DNA from: Granulicella sp. WH15
GTDB lineage: Bacteria; Acidobacteriota; Terriglobia; Terriglobales; Acidobacteriaceae
Length of the DNA: 64,000 nt
Assembly: GCF_009914315.1 (NCBI RefSeq)
Contig: NZ_CP042596.1
Location: forward strand, 2,294,001-2,358,000
Direction of reading: 5' to 3'
Numbering within the stretch: the stretch's first letter is position 1; each line of letters opens with the position of its first letter. A model generated the notes under the pieces. That model was not told the origin of the DNA. It made no database searches and was given only the letters and a program-made list of their open reading frames with translations. Below are positions 1-9,331 of this stretch, one piece after another. The translations under genes and the position numbers were made by a program.

Positions 1-2
1 AT

Positions 3-2444
3 CTTATTGTCACTCCATTGAAACAGAACCAGTTCGGCGGAACTTTCGGTGGTCCGATCATTCACAAAAAAGCTTTTATCTTCGGCTCGTATGAGGGACT
101 GCAGATCAGAACGCCCACAATCATCGCCCCAAGCAGTGTGTCTTTGCCCACCCCGGCCCAGGCCAAAGGCGACTTCTCGGCTCTTCCCGCGAGCAAGTGG
201 CCCAAGATGGCCAATGGGGCACCGTACAGCTGCAATGGAGTACAGGGAGTCATCTGTCCGGCCCTGCTTGACCCGGTCGCACAAGGCTTGCTCAAGTACG
301 TCCCGTTAGCGGACCCGGTCACCGGCTTATCACCCCAGCAAGAGGCCTCCGCGAATACCAGCGCAAATCAGTACTTGATTCGCGTTGACGTCCAACCGAC
401 CAGCAGCCATCTGCTCTCCGGAACATTCTTCCGGTCAACCGGATTGATCAATAATCCCGGCCAGTCTTCCAACCAGATTCTGGATTACAGCGTGGGAGGC
501 CAGCACGATTCGCAGTCCAATGTAGTCCTGAGCGACGTATGGACGATCTCCGCAAACAAGCTCAACACCATTCGTCCTTTCTACACTTTGAGTCACGCTT
601 ACATCAGTCAGGAGCTGCCAGCTGTTACCTGGGACCAACTCGGCAGCACGGTCGGATATGGAGCACTCCCGTTCTCCTCTCCGGTCATCGCGATCACCGG
701 CTATTTTCAGATGGGATTGGCTGCGCCGGGTAACGATAACGCTTATCAACAGACGATTGGGATTGAAGACACCTTCAACTGGAATATCGGAAACCATGCG
801 ATCAAGCTGGGTGGTTCTTTCTTCTGGAACATCATGCGCGAACAGGGATCTTATCTTTCGGGCGGATTAGTGACCTTCAACGGGTATCAAACGACGAATG
901 CATTGGCCGATTTTCTACTCGGCAATGCATTATCCCTGCGGCAGAACAACGGCATCTTCCATACACTGCATAATCCCGACCCGGCTCTTTTTGTACAGGA
1001 TAACTGGCGGGCTACACATAAACTGACCCTGGACCTCGGACTGCGTTGGGAAGCCTTCTACGGATTTTCCGGACAGAACAACTTCGGCACGTTCATGCCC
1101 AATGTCCAGTCAACGCGCTTTCCTAATGCGCCGCTCGGTTTGTTGACGGCTGGAGATCCGGGTATACCGGATGGCATCATAAACACTCAATACAAAAATT
1201 TTGCACCTAGGGTCGGATTTGGCTACGACGTTTTTGGAGATGGGAAGACTGCGGTCCGCGGCGCTTACGGGATCTTCTATGCTGACAGGGCGGCCGGACA
1301 GATCACGAATACGGAACAGCAGCCGTTCATCCTGGACAATACGATTTCACATACGCCTAACCTCATTGCACCCTATGCCCCTGGTACAGATCCTTTTCCT
1401 TACCAGGGAATGTATGGTCCATCGGTCAATCCCAATCCCGCAGTCTTCTTTCCGGGCGCTACTCTGAGCGGCGTCAAGCCGGGCGCGGGTTTCCCGTATG
1501 TGCATCAGTACAACCTGACCATCGAGCGTCAGTTGAGCACAGACTGGAGTCTCCGAGTCGCTTATGTGGGTAGCCTGTCGCGCAAGTTTTTTATCTCACG
1601 AGATCAAAACGCACCGATTTATACTCCTGGCGCCAGCACGTCAACAGCGGGACTCAATGCCCGGCGTCCGTATCAACCCACGCCAAACAGCTATGTCTTC
1701 GGCTCAATTGTTCAAAATGCTGATGCTGGCAATGCCACGTATAACGCGCTCCAAACAACGCTCACCAAGCGGTTGACACATGGGTTTTCATTTTTAGCCA
1801 GCTATGTTTATGCCAAGTCTCTCGATATCAGTTCGATCGACCCAGCCAATATTACCCTGACATTATCGGATCAGAACAACCTCTCCAGAGATCGCGCACC
1901 ATCTGACTATGACATCCCGCATGTTTTCGTAGCGTCTTACATTTGGGAAACTCCAAAGGTAAACAGCCTTGGAGTGTTTGGGAGGTATGTCTTGAGCGAT
2001 TGGCAGGTCAATGGGATCACGACGCTCCGAAAAGGGACGCCGTTCACTGTGACCTCCGGCGTGGACTCTAATCTCGATGGGATCTCTACCGATCGACCCA
2101 ATGAGGTTGGAAATCCGTTCCGGGGAGGGCTGAATCGAGCGCAGAAGATTCAGGGATTCTTTAATACGGCAGCGTTTGCGCAGGTACCGGCTGGTACACC
2201 TTACGGCAATACCGCAAGAAACTCGCTGTTTGGCCCTGGGCTCGTCAATACAGACTTCTCTGGATTCAAGAATTTTCCGGCTTGGAGAGAATCTACAGTG
2301 CAGTTCCGCGCAGAGGTGTTCAATCTCTTCAACAATGTCAATCTCAGCAATCCAAATGGAACTCTGACCAGTCCGTTGTTCGGAAAAATTAGTGGCTCTG
2401 CAACGGCTCGCCAGATCCAGTTCGCTCTTAAGGTTTCATTCTAG
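3..2444 (+). CDS. Oar-like TonB-dependent receptor, C-terminal part (5' truncated by window edge)
   Basis: Outer-membrane beta-barrel receptor, probably for uptake of a carbohydrate or other large nutrient. The frame is open to the left edge (LIVTPLKQNQFGGTFGGPII precedes any start), so the gene begins outside the window and the TTG at 18 is internal. Visible barrel features include NQFGGTFGGPII near the left end, repeated aromatic-rich strands such as NLTIERQLSTDWSLRVAYVG, the FRAEVFNLFNN motif near the end that is typical of acidobacterial Oar-like proteins, and a C-terminal Phe (LKVSF) as expected for BamA-dependent insertion. The missing part should hold the signal peptide, the carboxypeptidase-regulatory-like domain and the plug. 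The substrate is unknown. The esterase downstream points to a plant-derived ester or sugar, but that is only context. Confidence 0.9.
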   Translation, partial: LIVTPLKQNQFGGTFGGPIIHKKAFIFGSYEGLQIRTPTIIAPSSVSLPTPAQAKGDFSALPASKWPKMANGAPYSCNGVQGVICPALLDPVAQGLLKYVPLADPVTGLSPQQEASANTSANQYLIRVDVQPTSSHLLSGTFFRSTGLINNPGQSSNQILDYSVGGQHDSQSNVVLSDVWTISANKLNTIRPFYTLSHAYISQELPAVTWDQLGSTVGYGALPFSSPVIAITGYFQMGLAAPGNDNAYQQTIGIEDTFNWNIGNHAIKLGGSFFWNIMREQGSYLSGGLVTFNGYQTTNALADFLLGNALSLRQNNGIFHTLHNPDPALFVQDNWRATHKLTLDLGLRWEAFYGFSGQNNFGTFMPNVQSTRFPNAPLGLLTAGDPGIPDGIINTQYKNFAPRVGFGYDVFGDGKTAVRGAYGIFYADRAAGQITNTEQQPFILDNTISHTPNLIAPYAPGTDPFPYQGMYGPSVNPNPAVFFPGATLSGVKPGAGFPYVHQYNLTIERQLSTDWSLRVAYVGSLSRKFFISRDQNAPIYTPGASTSTAGLNARRPYQPTPNSYVFGSIVQNADAGNATYNALQTTLTKRLTHGFSFLASYVYAKSLDISSIDPANITLTLSDQNNLSRDRAPSDYDIPHVFVASYIWETPKVNSLGVFGRYVLSDWQVNGITTLRKGTPFTVTSGVDSNLDGISTDRPNEVGNPFRGGLNRAQKIQGFFNTAAFAQVPAGTPYGNTARNSLFGPGLVNTDFSGFKNFPAWRESTVQFRAEVFNLFNNVNLSNPNGTLTSPLFGKISGSATARQIQFALKVSF

Positions 2445-2450
2445 AGAGTG

Positions 2451-2492
2451 CGCCTTCAACTAGCCAGAAGCGATTGTGGCTGGTTGAAGGCG
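2451..2492 (+). terminator. Stem-loop after the TonB-dependent receptor
   Basis: A 16-bp stem (2451-2466 with 2477-2492, one G-T wobble) closes a 10-nt loop and starts 6 nt after the receptor stop codon. There is no clear T-run, but position and strength suggest a transcription terminator or 3'-end stabiliser. Confidence 0.55.
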
Positions 2493-2632
2493 TATCTAGA
2501 TTGCGAATCCGAGACCACTGCGGGAGCAGCGAGTCCGCCATTGAAGCCGGAGAAACTAATACGTGGCCTGACGGGCGCGGCGATCCGCATTCGCCGCATC
2601 AACATTCTTCTGATACTGTATGAATCTCGCCC

Positions 2633-3757
2633 GTGACACACAAATGGAGAACCGCTTTGTCGACGTTTCTCGCTAGCTCCTTGTTATTGACTCTTATGCT
2701 GCCGCTGTCGATGGCCGCCCAGCCACCCATAGCGCCCCAGACTACTACTGCTGCCCAACAACCTGGTGGCCCGAACTCTGGTCCGGCACCCGCGCCACCG
2801 GTGCTGACGGGTGATGCAGTGCAGCACCCTGGCGTTCCCGTTGGCAAGCTGTCCGAAAAACTGACGCTTCGAAGCCAAATCTACGATGGTATGCTGAGCG
2901 ACTACTGGATCTATGTCCCCGCTCAGTACGATCCGCAAAAACCTGCTGCCGTAATGGTGTTTCAGGACGGTGCAGGCTACATCAATCGTCATGGCGACCA
3001 CCCAGCCCTGAACGTTCTGGATAACCTAATCTCCAAAGGAAAGATTCCGATCATGATCGCAATCTTTACCGATCCCGGCGATATCTCCGGCTCGCCTGGG
3101 ACGCCTACATACAAGGTGGTCGAGGCCCGCGCCAAGAAGTGGTCGTACACAATGAAGACGGCCATGCGCGGAACAGAATACGATGTTGTCTCTGATAGGT
3201 ATCCACGTTTTCTCCACGATGAGTTGATTCCTGAAGTTGCAAAACAATACAACCTGCGCAGCGATGCCTACTCCCGCGCCATCACAGGGCTCAGCTCAGG
3301 TGGCATCTGCGCGTTCAATGCCGGGTGGCAAAGACCCGATGACTTCAGCCGCATCATCACATGGATTGGTTCTTTTACCGCCATTCAATGGCATGAGACC
3401 CCGGAACAGCTGGATGGTGGTCAAGACTTCCCAGCTAAGATCCTCCGCGAAGAGCATCGCAACATTCGCGTCTGGCTGCAGGATGGGAACAACGACCAGG
3501 AGAACCCTCAATACGGTTCCTGGCCTATGGGCAACATCAGCATGGCGAACGCGCTGAAGCTTAAAGGCTATGATTTTCATTTCTCCTTTGGCAAGGGGCC
3601 ACATACTGCGGCAGAAGGAGGCGCTGAATTCGCGCAGGAGATGATATGGCTTTGGCGCAGCTACGACCCCGCGAAAACCTCCGAGACCTTTGTTCAGGAT
3701 CCAGACGAGGCCGTTAAGCCGCCATTTCGAGTAACCGTCTTCAACCGCGAGCCATAA
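2633..3757 (+). CDS. Secreted esterase, enterochelin-esterase/EstD-like (PF00756 fold)
   Basis: Predicted secreted alpha/beta-hydrolase of 374 aa. It starts with GTG; the nearby ATG at 2620 is in another frame and soon hits a stop. A Sec signal peptide (hydrophobic ASSLLLTLMLPLSMAA) is followed by a Pro/Gln-rich linker to about residue 55. The catalytic core shows the nucleophile elbow G-L-S-S-G with Ser221 in the GxSxG position, an oxyanion-type motif MVFQDGAGYI, an acid region (WLQDGNNDQEN) and a candidate catalytic His in KGPHTAAEGG. Proteins of this family in soil acidobacteria and Bacteroidetes often hydrolyse feruloyl or acetyl esters on polysaccharides, or siderophore esters. I cannot tell which applies here. 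It lies 188 bp after the receptor gene, probably as its own unit because of the intervening hairpin. Confidence 0.85.
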   Translation: MTHKWRTALSTFLASSLLLTLMLPLSMAAQPPIAPQTTTAAQQPGGPNSGPAPAPPVLTGDAVQHPGVPVGKLSEKLTLRSQIYDGMLSDYWIYVPAQYDPQKPAAVMVFQDGAGYINRHGDHPALNVLDNLISKGKIPIMIAIFTDPGDISGSPGTPTYKVVEARAKKWSYTMKTAMRGTEYDVVSDRYPRFLHDELIPEVAKQYNLRSDAYSRAITGLSSGGICAFNAGWQRPDDFSRIITWIGSFTAIQWHETPEQLDGGQDFPAKILREEHRNIRVWLQDGNNDQENPQYGSWPMGNISMANALKLKGYDFHFSFGKGPHTAAEGGAEFAQEMIWLWRSYDPAKTSETFVQDPDEAVKPPFRVTVFNREP

Positions 3758-4190
3758 AAGTATGCTCGCGACTGTTCAGGCTCCTCACGCGACATCAAAA
3801 TGTTCTTCAAGAACAGTTGCATGGGCTGTTCAAGGCTGATTTCGCTGTGCAAGACACATGGTTGGCACAGGCATCGCTTGGCCGACTTCATCGCTCTTCT
3901 GGTTCGCTTCCTGACTTCTTCGCCACACTGCAAATTAGTTCTACTCTCTCTACTTCTAAATGTAGAAGTTGAGACCTTCGACTTCGACCAAGGGTCGTCG
4001 GTGTCCTCCCCTGTTGTCGAATGCCGCTTGAGGCCAACGAGTGAGATTTGAAATTTTGATCCCCCAAAAGATTCCAAGCCCGACCTTACTATGTAAACTC
4101 TGCGCTAAATAATTGATAATGCTGCTCATCTCCTAGACATTCACCTTTTGGAAAGCCGTAGATATCAGTGACCACATCGACTATTGCGCC
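3758..4190. other. Gap without recognisable gene
   Basis: No frame here gives a recognisable protein. The only clear structure is a perfect 7-4-7 inverted repeat, ACTTCTA-AATG-TAGAAGT (3952-3969), flanked by CTC and GAG so that the stem could extend past one T-T mismatch. It may be an operator or a small hairpin. Confidence 0.4.
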
Positions 4191-4510
4191 ATAGATCTAT
4201 CGGAAACTGAGCGGCTTCACGAGAATCCCGCTGTGCGGCTACTGAGAAGCCCACCCGGCGCCTTCACTCTTACCTTTCTGCACCGCGCGTTCAGAGAACA
4301 TCACGCCATTTCCATTCCTGAGTCGCACCTACGCGCTCGCTTAGAGAATCTCCTTGAAGAAGCGCGTGCTCTTGATCCAGGCTCCTATCCGCAAACCGCA
4401 TCCGATTACCTTGCAATTTGGTGCGGAGATGGGCAGCTTCTGCTGAAGAAACTGTACCGTGGACAAGCGGAAGAGCCAGTCTTTGAGCTCCAGTCGGGTG
4501 CGGAACGCGC
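4191..4510 (+). pseudogene. DUF3375 / JetA-like (MksF-like) N-terminal fragment
   Basis: About 100 residues look like the N-terminus of DUF3375 proteins, the JetA/MksF kleisin-like subunit of Wadjet/Mks SMC plasmid-defence systems. Recognisable parts are NPAVRLLRS, FLHRAFREHHAISIPESHL, PGSYPQTASDYLAIWC and EEPVFELQSGAERA. The natural start appears to be ATA at 4191 (context I-D-L-S-E-T-E) where related proteins begin M-D-L, which suggests loss of the start codon. After about position 4500 the family similarity ends and the frame stops at 4556 in unrelated sequence. No JetB, JetC or JetD partner is in the window. I read it as a dead remnant of a defence island. The assignment is from memory of the family pattern. 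Confidence 0.6.
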
Positions 4511-4903
4511 AATGCAATCCTCCACCGTGACGACCGGCTGGCACAGGACTGGTTGATGATCGCGGAAAGTATCCGCGGTGCAATCGAAACCCGCTGTGTG
4601 GGCGAAGGTCCCACCGGTAGACGCTTTTTTGAAGGAGCAAGCGCCGATAGTTCTCTCATTCCAGGTCATGATGGAGAAGAGAGCGAGACGACCCTGATGC
4701 CATTCTATGGTTTCTGCGGTCCAGACGATCGCAGACTTCTCAATCACGCGGCATTGGCAATGACAACAGAAAATCCCTTCTACTCTTCTCCAGATCTCGA
4801 TGCGATCTGGCGGTATAACCCTGACTTGCGCTTCGCTACATTCCCCGTCTGGACGACTGCCATCGCAGGCGCTGTGGACGAACTGCAACTTGCTGCTCAC
4901 TGA
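4505..4903 (+). pseudogene. Glycosidase-like C-terminal fragment (six-hairpin type)
   Basis: This frame differs from that of the DUF3375 fragment but adjoins it. It encodes about 130 residues including DWLMIAESIRGAIE, HDGEESETTLMPFYGF, TTENPFYSSPDLDAIWRY and a C-terminal PVWTTAIAGAVDEL. The layout resembles the last helical hairpins of (alpha/alpha)6-barrel glycosidases such as GH125 or related acidobacterial enzymes. There is no start codon context or Shine-Dalgarno site and the N-terminal two thirds are absent, so this is a fragment. The family call is tentative; the fragment status is firmer. Confidence 0.4.
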
Positions 4904-5669
4904 TTTGAACGGCTCAATCTAGTGGTGGCCCTCGCAATATGGAAGTAAAGATCAGTCTCGTCCCATGAGGGCCGATATTGCAAGAAAGTGCGGCTGGGGT
5001 GTTGCAGTCTATCTATGCCGTTTTGTGCATGACATTCTTGGTATTTCAGTGGGCGTCCCATCTAAATCAATTCATTTCGCCCCGTTCACTCCTTGGAATC
5101 GCTTTGTCTGGAAGAACGCGAAGACTGGACCTTCATGCTTTGACTTGAGTTTCGAGAAAAGTCGTAAGACGGTATCGACAACTGTGGCAAAATGAAAGGC
5201 CACACCTTACTCGGCAACCGTAGTCCTGATAGGGAGCTGCTCTCAGCGATCCGCGTGTGTCGAGAGCAGCCGCAAAACATCCTGCATCTAACGGTGCGGG
5301 GAAAGGCCCGCAATTCAAGTGCGGGCTCAGGCCGGTTTCAGGTCAATCTGTCCAGATCTCGGCCGAGGTCTCATAATCACTTTCAAAGAGAACAGCTCTG
5401 GACGATGCAACATTCTTCTATTTGTTGGATGCCCGCCGCCGCTATTCCCTTTAATGGGAATAGCGACAAAGTTCATGCCTCCCGAGAAAGTCCCGGAATT
5501 GCGAACAACTCAAGGCATTTAAATATTTAGTCACAGAAATGCGTTCCGGGGCCGCGAATCAACACTGACTCGTTCCATTCTCGACGGAGGTTCGCGGCCA
5601 ATCCGAGAACCGGGCTGTCATTTCGTCGCCCGGGAGTTGCTCCTGCGCCGCCGAAAAAACAGCACTTCT
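4904..5669. other. Long gap, no supported gene; contains a strong hairpin
   Basis: Open frames exist (for example 5192-5530, plus strand) but none has family-like composition or a convincing ribosome-binding site. A perfect 10-6-10 inverted repeat, CGCTATTCCC-TTTAAT-GGGAATAGCG, lies at 5440-5465. It may act as terminator of the minus-strand efflux operon ending at 5670, although it is 200 bp away and lacks a T-run. The gap follows the gene-fragment scar and may be further decayed sequence. Confidence 0.4.
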
Positions 5670-7769
5670 TCAAACACTTGGAGCCTGAAGTTGTACCTCG
5701 ACATGCATGGCAAGATCCAGGAGCGAAGAACAAAGTCGGAGTTCTGTGGACGAGTTTCCCTGGCCGCCCCTGGCTTCGCGGGTCGCCTTCTTGATCGACT
5801 CCAGAAGCAGCTTGTTCTGAGGGTCGCTCCCTCCAATTGGTGCTTCCGGATACCGTTCGATGGATTGAGCCGCGTTGAGAAGGATCTTTGAGGAGCGAAG
5901 CCTCACATCATCGACTAGTTCAGCATGCCGTGCATCGATCGTCCTGCTGAGTTGGAGCAGGCCAGTCTTCACGAGAAGATAGGCGCGTAACTGAGGAAGG
6001 AAGGATTCGACACAATAGTCCATAAAAGCGTCGGACTGGCTCTTTGGGAAGGACTCAAAGACCGAAAGGTCAGAAAGGGTACGAATCTTATCGAAGTTAC
6101 GACTGATTCGATCGCACTCTGCCTGGAAGCGACGCGCCTGGTACCTCTGCTCAGCGCTGTTCGATTGATCCAGTCGCGCCACATCTCGGATCGCCATCAA
6201 GAGGATAGCCCGCATCGTTGTTGTAGCAGAGCGCGACCACAAGTGGTCGAAGATACCCCACATTGCAACAATCCCGAGAACAATCCCAAGGATTGCGTCG
6301 CGAGCCGGAAGCAGTGAGGTGTTCAAGGTGAAGCGGTTGAGATTCGTGAGGTCGTAGGCCAGCACAATCTGAAACCCAAGATAAGCCAGGCGCGGACTCG
6401 ACGTAGCCGCCCATGCTCCGATCGCCATCACAAAGGCAAACAGGAGCGTGAACTCAGCAAGCGAATCGATCCGCGGCAGAATCAGCGTCTGGGCTCCAAA
6501 GCCGAGAATACAGGCACCGAGGATAAAGCCAGCGAATCGAAGCAATTGCTTATGCCTTGTTGCGCCTGTATTCGTGAGTGCCGTAAGGATGCAGGTTGTC
6601 ACCGATCCCGAGAGAAACATCCATCCGACGCTTGTATAAAGGAGGTAGCAGGCCATCGCGCTCAGGGTTCCACGAATCGCAAACCTGAGATGATCCGGGT
6701 TGCTGAAGGCATCATCCTGAAAAATCTTCAGTTTCTGTTCCTCGCCGGGCTCGGACAAATGGTGGTGCTGTGGTGAGTAATTGCCGGAAAAGCTTTCTGC
6801 GATCAACTCAATATTTCTCTCAATTTCGGCGAGTACCGGATTCCCGTATCGATCCTCATCGGAAAGCTCTAGCCAGTCAGGCGCCTGCTCCTTTACAAGT
6901 CTAAGCCGGATCCCTGTGATATTTTGTGCGATCGAGTTGCAGCGAACAGTATCGGGAAGCGACAGCAGACGGACGGTTTCCCCAAGATTCACAGAGAGTT
7001 CTATCAGTTGTCCGGACAAGGCAATTACGGCTGCAAGCTGAGACTTGTAGGTGCTGTCGTAGCTCGAATGGACAAGCAGTTCTCGGAGATCTCCCGTGCC
7101 CTTCGTTGCATAGCGTTCTAACTGAATCCTAATTGGGGTGATGTTGGCATCGATGTCACCGCTTTGATTCAAGAGTTTTTCGGCCAGCACCAGGCGCTGT
7201 TGGATCCCATCGAGCACTGCGTCCGAAGAATGCGTCTGAGCGAAGAGTGTCTCGATGAGGGCTGAAATCACACATGCCATCAAAATGGAGAGGAGCGTAT
7301 ACAGGGTGAGCGTTACGCGGGTCGCAGGCGAAGCCCCCGTATCCCAGATGGTCATCGCCGAAGCCACCAAGACTCCGAGAGCCACGGCCGCGTCGTAGAG
7401 CTTCATCGCGCTGATGAGATAGAAGACGGCAAGAAGGTTCGCTATCAGCCAAAAAAAGTGCAGGAACGGCGAGCCCGCAAAGAGCATCGCTCCAAGGATG
7501 ATCTCCGCTGCACCGAGCGTACAGGCTATTGACGTTCGTAACGCGGATCGCCGTGTTGCTCGCGGGCTGTCGCGTGAAAGCAGCAGTGGGTAGTAGGCGC
7601 CAAGCGCAGCGGCTGGTATGCGAAAAACCATCACCAGCACCATCACCGCGGTACAGGCGAGCACAATTCTAAAGATAAGCGAGAGCCTGCCGGGATACAT
7701 GGCAAGCTCCGCACGGATTACACTCGCAGCGCGGCTGATCGTCGGAAATGCCTGAAGATTTCGAGCCAT
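5670..7769 (-). CDS. FUSC-family inner-membrane efflux protein (AaeB/YccS-like)
   Basis: Predicted inner-membrane pump of 699 aa for aromatic carboxylic acids or other toxic anions. It has the two-module FUSC layout: an N-terminal membrane block (about residues 25-185, several segments such as LSLIFRIVLACTAVMVLVMVF), a soluble helical region (about 190-390), a second membrane block (about 390-520, including FAIRGTLSAMACYLLYTSVGWMF) and a C-terminal cytoplasmic helical domain. A GGAG sits just upstream of the ATG inside the 8-bp gap after the adaptor gene, so the two are probably translated together. It is the last gene of the TolC / YtcA-like / HlyD / FUSC operon. Substrate is inferred only from family members such as AaeB (p-hydroxybenzoate) and FusB/C (fusaric acid). 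Confidence 0.9.
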   Translation of the reverse strand: MARNLQAFPTISRAASVIRAELAMYPGRLSLIFRIVLACTAVMVLVMVFRIPAAALGAYYPLLLSRDSPRATRRSALRTSIACTLGAAEIILGAMLFAGSPFLHFFWLIANLLAVFYLISAMKLYDAAVALGVLVASAMTIWDTGASPATRVTLTLYTLLSILMACVISALIETLFAQTHSSDAVLDGIQQRLVLAEKLLNQSGDIDANITPIRIQLERYATKGTGDLRELLVHSSYDSTYKSQLAAVIALSGQLIELSVNLGETVRLLSLPDTVRCNSIAQNITGIRLRLVKEQAPDWLELSDEDRYGNPVLAEIERNIELIAESFSGNYSPQHHHLSEPGEEQKLKIFQDDAFSNPDHLRFAIRGTLSAMACYLLYTSVGWMFLSGSVTTCILTALTNTGATRHKQLLRFAGFILGACILGFGAQTLILPRIDSLAEFTLLFAFVMAIGAWAATSSPRLAYLGFQIVLAYDLTNLNRFTLNTSLLPARDAILGIVLGIVAMWGIFDHLWSRSATTTMRAILLMAIRDVARLDQSNSAEQRYQARRFQAECDRISRNFDKIRTLSDLSVFESFPKSQSDAFMDYCVESFLPQLRAYLLVKTGLLQLSRTIDARHAELVDDVRLRSSKILLNAAQSIERYPEAPIGGSDPQNKLLLESIKKATREARGGQGNSSTELRLCSSLLDLAMHVEVQLQAPSV

Positions 7770-7777
7770 GGCGCTCC

Positions 7778-8995
7778 TTACCGGACGATGACAGTCGCCA
7801 CCTGACCGACGCGCAGGACCGAAGGCGGTGGATTGAGGATGCGGATGCGCACTGGATAACGCGATGCAAGTCTTACCCAGTTCAGGGTGCGCTGCACATC
7901 AGGTAGACCAGAGGTTAGTTTTCCGATGACGTCGGGATCTGGTGTGACACCGTATCCGACGCTCTCGACCGAGCCACGGAGCTTCGTCTTCGAGTCGGAC
8001 ATCAGGTATACATCGACCGATTTCCCAGGCGTGATGTGGCTCAGTTGGGATTCACGAAAGTTGGCGAGCACCCACCATGTGCGGCTATCGATCAGCGTGA
8101 ACACCTGCTGCCCCACCTTTGCGTACTGTCCTTCGGAGATGGTCAGGTTTGTGACCCGTGCATCGAATGGAGATACAACGCTGCACTGCTCGTAGTTGTA
8201 TCGCGCCAGCCGAACTGCGGCAGCGCGGCTTTCCCGTTGCGCTACCAGCGGAGCAAGGACCAGGACTGAGTGCGCCGACTCGTTCACCTGTGCTTCACTC
8301 TGGGTCTTCTGTGCGACGGCCTGTTGCTTTTGGGCGCCTGCGGAGAGCAGCTTGGCCTTTGCCAGAGCAAGCTGCGATTCAGCTTGTTGCACTGCGGCAA
8401 GCTTTGCGTCTGCAAGCGTGCGTGCGCGATGGACGTCGTCGGTTGTGACAAAACCCTTGGCAAGCAAAGGTTCAATACGATGCAGGTTGCCCGAAGCGTA
8501 CTCCGAATCAGCCTGGGCTTGTTTGATGGCCGCTTCGGCCGCAGAGATCGTGGCTTCACTCACTTTTATCTCGTCGTCGGCCCGAACCTCATTCGCTAAA
8601 GCCGCCTGTCTTCCGGCAGAGGAAACCTCGACGTGGCTCACCTGCGAAGAGATCTGTCGTGATTCATTTTCAATGAGTCCCTCAAGTTGTTCCTGCGCGG
8701 CAAGCGCGCTCTGGAGAGCATAGAGGTATGGGCGGTCATCGATCTTATAGAGAAGTGTGCCCTTCTTCACAAAGTCGTTGTCATGCACAGGCAACTCTGC
8801 GACGGGCCCCTCAACCAGGGGCGCTATGCCGATAGAGTTAGCCGCCACTTCGGCATCGTCCGTTCTTGGATAGGCAGTTACGCTACGTATGACCATAGCT
8901 CCTGATATCAACGCGCCCAAGATGATGCCTGCGCTGATGAGGTTTCCACGATTCGTTCGTTTCGAGTGTTCGTCGGTTTCGTTCAAGGGACTCAA
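7778..8995 (-). CDS. HlyD/EmrA-type membrane fusion protein
   Basis: Periplasmic adaptor of 405 aa linking the FUSC pump to the TolC-like channel. It has a short cytoplasmic N-terminus, one transmembrane segment (LISAGIILGALISGAMVI, about residues 20-38), then the lipoyl half-motif (AEVAANSIGIAPLVEGPVAE), a long coiled-coil hairpin rich in Ala, Gln and Glu (about 90-245), the second lipoyl half (CSVVSPFDARVTNLTISEGQ) and a beta-barrel domain (TWWVLANFRESQLSHITPGKSV). The assigned start is TTG at 8995, a few bases after the stop of the preceding gene with AGG just upstream; a TTG nine bases further in is also possible. Confidence 0.9.
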   Translation of the reverse strand: MSPLNETDEHSKRTNRGNLISAGIILGALISGAMVIRSVTAYPRTDDAEVAANSIGIAPLVEGPVAELPVHDNDFVKKGTLLYKIDDRPYLYALQSALAAQEQLEGLIENESRQISSQVSHVEVSSAGRQAALANEVRADDEIKVSEATISAAEAAIKQAQADSEYASGNLHRIEPLLAKGFVTTDDVHRARTLADAKLAAVQQAESQLALAKAKLLSAGAQKQQAVAQKTQSEAQVNESAHSVLVLAPLVAQRESRAAAVRLARYNYEQCSVVSPFDARVTNLTISEGQYAKVGQQVFTLIDSRTWWVLANFRESQLSHITPGKSVDVYLMSDSKTKLRGSVESVGYGVTPDPDVIGKLTSGLPDVQRTLNWVRLASRYPVRIRILNPPPSVLRVGQVATVIVR

Positions 8996-9002
8996 GACCT
9001 CA

Positions 9003-9314
9003 TTAGTTGAAGAAGATGATCCAGAGCGTGCAACTCAGGAAGCTGATGAGACAGGTGTAAACGATAGGCAGCGGCCAGAGTTCAAGCACCAATTTTGTTT
9101 TGGTGAACACTGCATGGATCACCGTCGTTAGCGCCGTCGCAACGGCGAAGCAAATAATCCAAGCAGGAAAATATGAACCGAGGAGGTTGAAGGTGGGTGA
9201 ATAGGAACAGCCTCCCAAAGACAGCACAGCAAGGGTTGTGAGAACCAGAGTGGCGCACCTTCCATGCCGCTGCCTAAGATTTAGATGATGCGGCTTTAGG
9301 GTGATGATCTTCAT
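9003..9314 (-). CDS. YtcA-like small lipoprotein
   Basis: Small membrane lipoprotein of 103 aa. It has a charged N-terminus, a hydrophobic signal and a lipobox (LSLGGC, Cys36), followed by SYSPTFNLLGSYFPAWIICFAV and a second hydrophobic segment near the C-terminus. The C-S-x-S-P...L-G-x-Y-F-P-x-W pattern matches the YtcA family (PF17090), whose E. coli member sits next to the mdtNOP efflux genes. Its place between the TolC-like and HlyD-like genes fits. Its role is unknown; a structural part or assembly helper of the efflux complex is likely, comparable in position to AaeX. Confidence 0.8.
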   Translation of the reverse strand: MKIITLKPHHLNLRQRHGRCATLVLTTLAVLSLGGCSYSPTFNLLGSYFPAWIICFAVATALTTVIHAVFTKTKLVLELWPLPIVYTCLISFLSCTLWIIFFN

Positions 9315-9331
9315 GGGGTTTTGCCTTTCGA

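Noticed and set aside
4191..4510. A functional Wadjet plasmid-defence system
   Set aside because: Only an N-terminal JetA-like fragment without start codon exists; JetB, JetC and JetD are absent.
4965..5530. Small plus-strand frames after the fragment scar
   Set aside because: No Shine-Dalgarno site, atypical composition and no recognisable family; left as part of an unassigned gap.
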